In this document: one piece after another, positions 34,001-46,000 of the stretch | Position numbering within the stretch: the first letter of the stretch is position 1 | Layout: every line of letters starts with the position of its first letter | Assembly (NCBI GenBank): GCA_949825045.1 | Contig: OX463829.1 | Span: 22,352,715 to 22,416,714, forward strand | DNA length: 64,000 bases | DNA from: Argyresthia goedartella | Taxonomy: Eukaryota; Arthropoda; Insecta; Lepidoptera; Argyresthiidae | Reading direction: 5' to 3' | Notes under the pieces: model-generated | Database searches by the model: none | Told to the model about the DNA's origin: nothing | The model's input: only the letters and a program-made list of their open reading frames with translations | Program-made: the position numbers and the translations under genes

Positions 34001-37000
34001 ATGTATTCATTTATTGTATAATATGTCTTATTGATAAGTAATTTTCTCAATTCCTTCCTAAATAGTATTACATGTTCTATATTGCGCACAGTATCTGGTA
34101 GCTTGTTATAAACAATAGGTGCCATGCCATAGATATTATTTTTAAATAAAGCAGTATTATGTTGTGGCATATGAATTTTAGATTTATGACGTTTACTTAA
34201 ATAATTATCAAATAGATTAGAATTTGTTTTGACAAAACTAGCTACCTCGTAAATATATAATGATGGAAACGTCAAAATATTTAGCCTCTTAAAATGAGGC
34301 TTACAACTATCTCTGCGACGTAAGCCACATATAGACCTTACACACCTTTTTTGAGCTACGAGGACTTTTTCTTTTCCTACCCCGTTACCCCAGAACATTA
34401 TTCCAAATCGCAGAATTGAGTCTACGTATCCATTGTAAGCTAATAATACTGCATCCTTAGCGACCGTTTTCGAAAGTTTGTACAAAGCATATGAAAATGC
34501 CACTCTCGAGTATTAATGTCCTCTATTATGTAGCAGTAGCAGTCACATAAACTACGATTATAAATCGATATTAATAATTTTTATACTAATTTTAAGTGTA
34601 AGTGGTTATTTTATTTATCTAAATGTGTACTAATTTAATTTAATGTAATATATGGGTACAAGTTTCCCGAAATAAACGTTCTATTATTATTATACATCTA
34701 CCTATATCGTCCAAGTGCGAGTCGGACTCGCTCACGAAGTGTTCCGAACCACCGCACAAAAAAAACAGTTTTATCCTCAATAAATACCCCCCACCCCCCA
34801 TATTTAAACCATACATTTCTCAATGTTTTACCTATAATATTTAAGGAAATAACTATATCCACTCGTCTGTGGGTAGATCAAAAAATGGCCCGCGATTTTG
34901 CTTGGTAATAAAGTTCAAATTCTGTGGAAAAAAATTGGTTGTCTTTAAAACCGACGATATTTTTACATGATAACGTCATAAGAAACGCTTAGGCCGATCG
35001 AGCCTCTCTATCGCTTGTTCCGCGCTCACGCTTCCACGTTTGACTCAGGCGCAACGTGACAATGAGTCATGCGTTGTCGTGCGTGCAGCCGGCGTTCATG
35101 GATTTATAAGACGATATCACGTCAAAAAACCATTTGCGATCCCTGTAACAAGCCTTTAATGATACATGTCACACTCTAAAGTTTTGATTGTTTATTTTCT
35201 GATTGTGCCTCCCCAATTTAAACCATATATTTCTCAATATTTTTCCTGTAATACTTGTTTGAAGACCTAAGATTTCCGTTATTTTTAGATTTAGACCTAA
35301 AGGAGAGAATGGTTTGTTTTGTCTCTTTTCTTAAATATTTTACCTATTACAAAGTTCGCATCAATCCAAAACAAACAATGTGGCATTTGACATGTTACAC
35401 GACACAATTGAATTACTTCTGATAAAGACATCTGATAATAAAAAAAAAAGGTCCCCCAAATTCAAAATTAATGTGTTTTCGTAATACAATCGTATTTGGC
35501 TCACCCAATTTCGGTGCATAATTCGGTCATTTAATATACTTATATACACAGTAGGACGGACACACGAGTGAGGGACTTTTAAAGTACGGAACCCTAAAAA
35601 ACCGGCCAAGCACTGTGAGTCACACTCGCGCACCGAGGATTCCGCACAAATGTCTTTTTTTTGGATGGAAAAAAAAGACATTTACGGTTTAAGTTTACGG
35701 TTTTCAATTTTTTTCATAGCTGGGTAAGACCTGCTTCTTGTTCTTGCCAAATTTCATGATTCTAGGTTATCAGGAAGTAACCTATAGGTTTTGATTTTTT
35801 TGATTCCCTGGCAAGTATCAAGCAAATTCAGCAAAGTTGTTACTTAAACGGCGGTATCTTTTGAATGCGTTGACCTAGCTAGAGATTTCATTTTATCACA
35901 GCTCCAAATGACAACACACTTGAGTATTTGATATTAATTTAAACGTTATACCTCAACGCGTTCCTGAGAATATGGGTCTTGACAGACGGACGGACAGACC
36001 GACGGACAACGAAGTGATCCTGTAAGGATTCCTTTTTCCTTAGTATGCGGAGCCCTAAAAATGAATCGCTAAGTGTGTTGGTAAACGCAAAACTCCCATA
36101 TATGGCTCAGAACCATCGTAATAATTACAAAAAACTACATTAAAAGCTGTCTACTCATTTGACCGCTAGGGTACCTCGAACAGATTACTCACACAAACAG
36201 ACAGGCTCTTCAAACTTATAACACCCCTCTGTTTCATCGGAGGTTAAAAATTGAAAGCACAGATAACATAAACTGTTACATGTTCCAGTTCTACATGTCG
36301 CCCTCTCTGGCCCTGATCGGGCTGTGCGTGGTGCCGCCGGTGTCGGTGCTGGCAGTCGTCTACGGCCGCTTCGTGAGGAACATCACGAGGCAACTGCAGG
36401 ACGGCTTGGCCGAGACCAGTGAGGTAAGTGGGGAAGGACACTGTCGCTTAGTGTTTGTAAGTTTGTAAGAGAGAACTCATTCCGCGCAGCGAAACAAGGT
36501 TTTTCTAAAGGTAAATCTTGGATCACAAGACTGACATTATATGTCATATATGGCGGAACGTTTACTCTAATCGACCTTTCCATGATGTGAAGCTCGATGT
36601 CTTTGCTGGTCAGTGGTCATGTTAACAAAAAAAGAAGTAAAAGTAAATATTTAAGAAAATTAACGACATAATCTGCGCCTCAACCTCATAATCGTTGATA
36701 TATTTGAGCAATGGAATGAATAAACACCATTTGACTTCAAAAAAATATCACCTCATTATTGTATGTTTTCATACAACACGAGCGTTCTGACACTTATTGT
36801 GGTGAAATCAGTCTAATTTGTGGTGCAATCAGACAAATTTTAGCAGATAATAGTTCGAAACTAGTTGTGCGTGCACGGAAAATAAACTTAACAGCTTGGA
36901 AACTGAATTTGTTGACACATTACATACTGACTAAATTGAGAAATTCAGTAAGTTAATACTTAATTATCGTTATGTCCCGTGCTTTTTTTAAACAGAACGG

Positions 37001-40000
37001 AGTATTTGATTAGTGGAATTTTCAATTCAGAAATCGGAGGTAAATCACCGATGTGATTTCAACTTTTAGTGCCGTGCGCGGCGTCCTATTTCATTAAACA
37101 TGATGTGACTCAAAGTAAACTAGTTAGTAAATTGCTTCACTGATCGGTTTCATAACAGAAACTCCGTGTCTTTTACTACTTGCACGTACACATCTATCAT
37201 CACATCACATATTTATTTATTGAACCTCATCTATACTTATAAAAATGAATTTCTGTAACAGTCTTACTAAATTTTTTAAACGTCCCGACCAGTTTGAATA
37301 ATTTCTATTCACATTTATTCTCGAGGTTTAGGTAAAAATTAAATAAGGGTAAACAGCCAAAAATCAAAGATCAATTTTTATGAGAAGTGGATTCAGCTTC
37401 CTATCGCTAGATGCCGTTGGTAGCCATAGATCATTCAAACTCCTTTGTCATACATTTATTGATTGTCCACCAAAAAGTTTTAGCTTTGCGTAAGTAGATG
37501 TAAGTACAAAATACTTTACCTACGTGTAAATTACTAAGGACTTTTAATTATCGGCTTTTACTTATTTCACAATAAAATTTTAGGTGGTACGTAGTTTACC
37601 GGTTCAGTGCTTAAATACATATTGTGATGAGAGATGGGAACAAGTGGCAAAAGACAAAAGAAGAAGCAAATATGCAAATTGAACCCATAATTGATCGTAA
37701 TTAAAGTTGGGCTGTTTAGAAATATCGCTTGCTCTTTTTTGATGTCCTATCCTGCAGCAATAATAGTAATGGACTCGGAATTCCTGTTCTGGTTTAATTA
37801 TTAGCCACTGTGCAGCACGCCTTGTAAACTTTACTAAGAAATAATTAAACCGGTTTGAGATTTGACGTAGTGATTTAAGTTAATGCTTAGATTCCCCGAA
37901 TATCATTAAAACCTTATTTTCACAAAAAACCTAAAAATAAACATAAAATAAATTGTATGGACTGCAATCAAATACACTATAGTATAGCGATAGCGAGATT
38001 CCTGCCTGTGGCCTGTATAGCCTGTGGCCTGTATAGCCTGTGGTTGGTTCTATATTTTTCTGTAATTGGAGTCCATAGAGAAGTTCTCCAAAGACATCAC
38101 CTACCTTGCGCTCGCCCTTACAAAGCTGCGCTTACTGCAAATACTTATTACAACATGTCATATTAATAATCTGTCTCATTTCAACCTAGTGATGGGTACC
38201 TACCTACCTAATCTAATATGATTTGTTACAGTTAGCCGAAGAGAAAATATCCAACATCAAGACGGTGAAGGCATTCAGTAAAGAGAAATTGGAATGTGAG
38301 TCGTACGGCAGGAGGATAGAGCACATTTTACAACTAGCATACAAGGAGTCTTTGGCTGTGGGCAGTTTTTATGGCATGGTTAGTTAAAAAAGTTATATTT
38401 AATTATTGTTATAGGCAAAAATACTTAATCATCAAACAGCCCACATTCACCTCCTGATGGGTACTGGCCTCGTGTTTACCTCGCCAACTCCTGTCCTGAG
38501 CCTGCCACATTTAGTTTCTGCCAACTGTCACGATGACATCATCCATCCATCTGGCTGGCGGTCAGTCCACTAGACGTGCAGTTCTGTGTGGCCATCACGA
38601 GACGTGCAGTTCTGTGTGGCCATCACGAGACTGAAGTGGGGGTGGGCAGGACACTTGGCAATGGGCGATGTCGGAAGGTGGACCAACAATAATAAGCATA
38701 ATGTAAATAAAACATAAAGATAAACATAAACATTTATATACAGGCATTCTGACCCCACACTAGGATGATACCCTGCGTCGTGGGAACCAGAAACAGCGAC
38801 ATCACACGCATATAGACATCTAAGACCTGGGGTTATTGTTTTCTTTATCCCCACCTTTCGCTTGGTAGTCAGCGCCACAGAGGTCGTCATCTAAACGATT
38901 GTTATTGGAGTGGGTAGGTTTATGTGTCAGTGTGGCCATGCGAGAGGGCTGATATTGCATACAATCCTTATCCCGCTCTGAAGTATAACCTCACTTAGTT
39001 GGAAGAGATCTCTGGTTAGAGATAAGCTAGCCTTTGTATACTATATTTATGTATTTCCTGTTCTCTGTAATTATTTATTTGCAATAAAGAAATTATGAAT
39101 CATTCTTTAACGCGCCATGAACACGCCACAGAGGTCGTCATCTAAACGATTGTTATTGGAGTGGGTAGGTTTATGTGTCAGTGTGGCCATGCGAGAGGGC
39201 TGATATTGCATACAATCCTTATCCCGCTCTGAACTATAACCTCACTTAGTTGGAAGAGATCTCTGGTTAGAGATAAGCTAGCCTTTGTATACTATATTTA
39301 TGTATTTCCTGTTCTCTGTAATTATTTATTTGCAATAAAGAAATTATGAATCATTCTTTAACGCGCCATGAACACTCAAGAAAATAAACCCCTCCCGCAC
39401 CTCTAGTACTGCTGCCACAAACTCATTTATGCTTTAAGCAAACTCTTTGGCTCTCAGTGAGCTGTGACCTACTCTCCTTCTCGCAGAGGGTAAAGTGGAG
39501 TGAAAGAGAGAGAGAGAGAGAGTTAACAGCTTACTTAGTGCCAAAGAAGCTTGTATTAACATGGCAATTAGTGCCTTCATCCGGTAAGAGATAAGGTGAC
39601 ATGGTAGCTCCAGAAGTTTTGATGACCCGTTTAGCCTAGCGGTTAGTAACCCTGCATACGATGCCGACGGTCCTGTGTTCGAATCTCGGCAAGGGCAAAT
39701 ATTTGTGTGATGAGGATCAATATTTATTTCTTAGTCTTGGTTGTTTTACATAAGTATTTATCTCTATTAAATATATCATCGTCTAGTACCCATAACACAA
39801 GCCCTATTGAGCTAGTTCGATTCGATTCTAGTTCGATTTGTGTAAGATTATCTCCTATATTTATTTATTTATTTGTTTGTTTATATTCTCTGTCCCAGAC
39901 GGGGCTGGCAGGCAACACAATAATCATCCTAGTCCTCTACTACGGCGGCGGTATGGTAGCCACGGAACAGCTGACCGTCGGCAACCTGACCTCGTTCCTG

Positions 40001-43000
40001 CTGTATGCCGCGTACGTGGGCATCAGCATCGGCGGCCTGAGCAGCTTCTATACAGAGCTGAACAAGGGAATCGGCGCAGCAACCAGGCTGTGGGAGATCG
40101 TTGACCGGGTGCCGGCCATACCTGTGTCAGGTATATACTATATAGCGAGGCTCCCCACAAGCAGGACAGAAGCCTTTAGGTCATCGCTGACTTATACAAC
40201 CCCGCTCCGGCTCGGCACAAAATATTTAATAAATTATGGTTTTTATTTGAGCACAACCTGAAATCCATATTTGAATGTATATTTTTTGCCGAGTTGCAGC
40301 GGGGTTGTATGAGTCAGCGATGAACTTTTAAGTCCACGTCGACGACTCTCCAATTCCCATTCTTGACCACTTCCCAATTTCTCAATTCGAGAACATTTCG
40401 GCTGTCAGTCAACATTTCGGCTGTGAGTTAACATTTCGGCTGTGAGTTAACATTGCGACTGTGAGTTAACATTGCGACTGTGAGTCAAGGGCGAATAACC
40501 ACTTCACTTAACCAACCTTCTCTCTCTAGAGTTATTAAGCGCTGGTTTCTGAATTGATAAATGCATTAAGTCAATACCTAAGTATCGTTCTGTCACGTTC
40601 ATTTTTGTGACATCTGCAGAGACAGAACGAGACTTGAGTATTTGATTAGTGAAATTCTCAATTCAGAAATCAGAGGTAGCTCTATTAGGCCTGCCCACGA
40701 GTTACGAGGTTAAATTTAAGTAAAATGTTGTCGAATTGGGAAGTGGTTGAAATGGGAGCTTGTCACTTTGAATAATGTCATAGTAGGAAGTGGTCGAAAT
40801 TTACCTAAAGGGACGAGCAGGTCGGTAGCGGGGCGGTTGACAATGTTGTCAAATTGCCGCCACACTGAGCTAGCGATGGGGTATTCTCGAGAACATTCTC
40901 GCAGCGAGAACTTTGCGGTTAAGTTATCTTGAATATTCTCCGGAGCGGGAATCTAAGATAATTTAAAATATCTCCTTATGGTACAGTCGGTTAAAAAAGG
41001 ATGAAGTTTGACTAACTTAATTGTTGAAATAGTAAAAAAAATACCCCGAAAAGTGCGAGTCGGGCTCGCACAGCGTGGGTTCCGTTCAAAAATATACATT
41101 GTGCTGTTTTGCTACGCCCGACTCAGGGGTGGTTATTTACACGACATTAAAGTTTAAAAAATATTCTTAAAAATAGTTAAATTGTGGCCTTACTTCTATC
41201 GCTTGCTAACGTTCTCACAATATCGGGCATTTGGCGAACTTGGACTTGGTACGTGGACAATTTGTTAGGCGACGTTTTTTTTTTTTATACAAGCAATACG
41301 TAAAAAATCGTCGGATTGGGTCGAGCGTAACTTTACAAAACAACACTATGTTTTCAGTTTTTGTTTTACTAGTACCTGCTGATGAGGGGTTATCGTGAAC
41401 ATTCTCGCTGCGATAACTTTGCGGTTAATTACTCAAGAACGTTCTTCCAAGCGAGAATGTAGGCGAATTTAAAAAAGTGGTAAATAACTATAATTATACG
41501 CTTAAAATTACTCTTAAATAACTATAATTATACGCTTATTTGAGGGTGCTGAGGACGAAAATTTCATCAATTTTGGAATCCAACAGGGCGGACAAGATTT
41601 ATTTGCAGTGTCCTCTTGGGCGACACTGCTGTTACTGTTTCGTGAACTCGTATGAAAAAAAATTTGGGGAAAATTATATTCCTTATCTCGAATTACAAAA
41701 GAAATATAAATTTATCATTATCATATTCAGCATCCCGATAAACCTTGAAAATGATACCAAAATCGTTTCTTGTTCAAATAATCCATGGATTGGATTTTAA
41801 AATGGATGTCATGTTCGTATTCAGCCCCTTATTTTTTTTACTTTCCAAAAAAGATTGTATAAATATACCTCACTTCAATCCTCAAGAATTGAGTTTATTC
41901 ATTTCGTTAAAGTCACCTTTGAACTCTCCGCCAAGGCCGAATCTTTTCAATAAACGCCGACACTCACTTAAATAAATCCGCTTCGAGCGTTCACCCGCAA
42001 GGGAATTTGATAGTTTGTATCTAAGCACGTAGTGAAAGGTTGAGTCTGTGTTGACTCTGTTACGTAAACCGATGATTTTTTTCGTCAATTCATTAAAATA
42101 CTCTTTGCTACCTAATTTATGTGTATAATTTATTTTCGTATTTTATTATAATAACGACAATTGCAAGCGGGTGAACCGTGCGGGCGCGAAGCAGTTTGGG
42201 TGAACGCACTATGTACAAGTGATAATATGTTTTGTTGGTGACTTAGTCAAGGACCGATATTTCATGTTTTGGTTGATAGCCGTTGTAAAAAAAGGAACCA
42301 CCTTTAACCACCCTTACAATTATTTTTTTAAGTTCTCGATAGATTCTCAACCCCGGAGAACATTTCCAAACATTCTCGCTTTTGCCCATCGCTAACATGT
42401 GGTGTGACATGTTTTAGTTTCTTATATGTGACACCCGCTATCGACCTGCTCCTGTTCTGCTTGTGGTGTGCCCAAGCCTTAAAATTGTGTGATTATATAA
42501 TTTTTACCCGACTTTACAAGAGAGCGGGTAATGTTTTCTTGCATGTGGTTTTTATACAGAGTCAGGTCATAAGTTCTGTCACACAATAAAAACTTTTGAA
42601 TTTAGAACGCCGGCCACAAAAAAGTTTATTGAATTCGAATTTCGAATTTTTCATGAAAATAAAAATGTGTACTTTTTAGAATTCTCCTCATTTTTAAATA
42701 TGGAGTGGACACTTAAAGAAGAAAGTGTCGCAGTTATTGCGTTGCATCGTTGGGGTTACGCGCCAATTCAGATTTTCGACTTACTGAAAAATTTGAATAT
42801 AACCAAAAGATTCGTTTATCGTACCATAAAACGATACAATGAAGACTCTAGTTTAGATGACAGGTCAAGAAGTGGTCGCCATCGCTCTGTCAGGACTCCA
42901 GCAGTGATAAAAGCTGTGAAGGCGCGAATTCAAAGAAATCCCATACGTAAGCAGAAACTGTTGGACCACGGTGATAAGGGTGTTAAATGAAGACTTAGGG

Positions 43001-46000
43001 CTTAGGGCATGTCGAAGAAAAACAGGACATCGTTTGGACGCTCGTTTAATGGACCTGAGACTGAAGAGATGCCGCGCTTTGTTGAAGCGGTACGCGGGAA
43101 AAAAGCATCGGGAAATTCTATTTTCGGATGAAAAAATTTTCACCGTGGAAGAGAGCTACAACAAACAAAATGATAAGATGTACGCACACAGCAGTGAAGA
43201 AGCGAGCAACCGTATTCCGCGTGTCCAACGAGGTCATTTTCCATCCTCGCTCATGGTTTGGTTGGGAGTCTCTTATTGGGGCTTAACTGAGGTACATTTT
43301 TGTGAGAAAGGCATAAAAACTAATGCAGTTGTGTATCAAAATACAGTCCTCAAGAACCTTGTGGAACCTGTTTCTCATACCATGTTTAATTACAGGCACT
43401 GGGTATTCCAACAAGATTCTGCGCCAGCTCATAGAGCGAAAAGCACACAAGACTGGCTGGCGGCGCGTGAAATCGACTTCATCCGGCACGAAGACTGGCC
43501 CTCCTCCAGTCCAGATTTGAGTCCGTTAGATTACAAGATATGGCAACACTTGGAGGAAAAGGCCTGCTCAAAGCCTCATACAGATTTGGAGTCACTCAAG
43601 GCATCCTTGATTAAGGCAGCCGCCGATATTGACATGGACCTCGTTCGTGCTGCGATAGACGACTGGCCGCGCAGAATAAGGGCCTGTATTCAAAATCGGG
43701 GGGGTCATTTTGAATAAACGTTATTACCATAAGAATCTATGTTTTTATTAAGTTCATTTTGCTATATAAATGTTTACATAAATAATAAACATGTCTAAAT
43801 TATTTCATATTGCACATGTGACAGAACTTATGACCTGACTCCAAACCAGATGCAGACCCACTGTTGAAGGAACTAAGAGCCAGGACTACATCTTCCAGCT
43901 TAGCAGTATAAGCAGGAATAGATCTGTCGGGCTATGTATAATAAATAAATGTTTTGCCAGTACTAACGCTAGCTTAGCTAGCAACTTGTTAAACACCCTT
44001 TAAACTCATTTCGATTAATTGCCTGTTACACTTGACCACTCTCAGTAACTGGGGGTGAATGACTTACATTTGTAAGTCATTCACCCCCAAGGATTCACGC
44101 CTTCTCGAAAGGACCTATTACAGAAAATATTATTAAGGATGCGCATTACATTTACGATCCGTCCGCCATACGATCTATGACGTCGTGACTACTCTGATAG
44201 GATAACCTTACTTGCAACCCACACCCAAATCACCTCTTCTACACAATTCCAGGCGGCCTAAGACCATCGCAGCGACCAAAAGGTGAAATCGTCCTGGAAA
44301 ACGTAGGCTTCTCTTACCAAGGAGCGCCTCTCATCAAGAGTGTAGACCTCCACTTAAACCCCGGCAAGTCTATAGCGCTCGTCGGAAGGTCGGGCTGCGG
44401 GAAGAGCACCATAGCCTCGCTAATCCTCAGGCTCTATGATCCGGAGCAGGGCAGGGTATTACTAGACGGCGTGGATATCAAGCAACTGGATCCCGTGTGG
44501 CTGAGAAGCCATATTGGATTTGTTAGTCAGGTATGCTTGTGGTTTGGTCGATAGGTTTACCAATTTCGACGGTAAATCCAGTTTTAGATTGCGAAAAATA
44601 CTGATTTTGCCTGAAAAAAATATTGAATTTCGCGACAAACTGAGCGCGACTAGACAGACAAAGCTTTTGCTGGTTTTGTTTTATCAAATTACAGAATGTC
44701 ATTGCGTGCATACATTGCGTGACTAGAGATCTGAAAAACAGCAACCTGAAAACCTTAACCTCTCAAAACCGAGGGGAGGGCAGTTGGGGCGGGTCGCGAT
44801 CTTGAACACCATGCCACCATGGTAATACAATTTAAAACCTATAACGGAAAAGTGGCGTTATCTAACGCCGGTGGTATTCAAGAGATTAATTCGACTAACA
44901 TAAAATACAAAACGAGCTTTGGATTTTGTTGTTCTCACATGTTCTTTTTTCTTCATTATTTTTTCTTTCAAGGGTCAGTGCATTCTCTATTCTCGATTCC
45001 TCTGGAGATCTTAAAATTGCCATTTGAGCAATTTAAGAAGCATGTTAAAGCGACTTTGTCGAAAAAGGGATAGGTATTACTATGTTCAAGTTTACTTAAA
45101 TGACGGGACTGTATGGGGTTAATCTGGCTCAACGCAGATCTTGCTGTTAATAATCTTGTAATTACTTATTCCTGCCTATTAATTATAATAATTCATATTG
45201 TAATGTTTGTATTAGTTAAGTATAGGCAATTTTTAAAAGAGATCTAAAAATCAATCTGTGGGAGTTTCTACGCCCTGCTTCTCCCACAGTGGTCTAATAT
45301 AGAGAAGTGGCAAAAAATGGCGATTGCTAAGTATATGTAAATATCTACAGTAATAAAGATATTTGGAATTGAATTTCAACCTAACACATGATTGATTGTA
45401 AACCCCGTCAATTTTAAATCTGGCTGATAAAATAAATGTAATCACTACCTTTCAGTCGTCTCGTACTTGTATGACTCATGTTTAATATTTTTATTTCTGT
45501 TATCATTATTTTAAATTGTTTAACTCAACTCAACTTCGAATGAGATAGCAAAGTTTTCTGATACAGATAATTTGTACTTAAAAGAAGGCTTCAACCGACA
45601 CTATGTAAAAGCTATCTTTGTTAAACATTAAACATTTTTATTAGTCTTGTGTCGGTCATGTACGAAGAACGAATAGGAAACGTTACTGTGCAATGAACGA
45701 AAAGAAACGTTTCCCTACGCTAATAGGACATTCGGTCTATTAGGACTATTAGGACATCGCTCCGAGAGAGCGGGGCGGCGGGCGGGAGGCATTGAGCCAT
45801 GCCGACTCGCTCTCGCACACACAGACACGGCATTGACATCTTGACTAGAATGACAGCCTGTTTAAGCATGAAGGGAAACCAAATATTATTTAACTTTTTA
45901 TTTCTGCTATGCAAACAGACACATAGAATTGTATAAATATGTTAATATTATCAGAGTATAATATTCCACAAGTTTCTGCTCTGCACGAAAAGAAAAGTTA

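Noticed and set aside
42085..42400. Additional exon of ABCB10
   Set aside because: The transporter is complete without it and no frame here matches the family.
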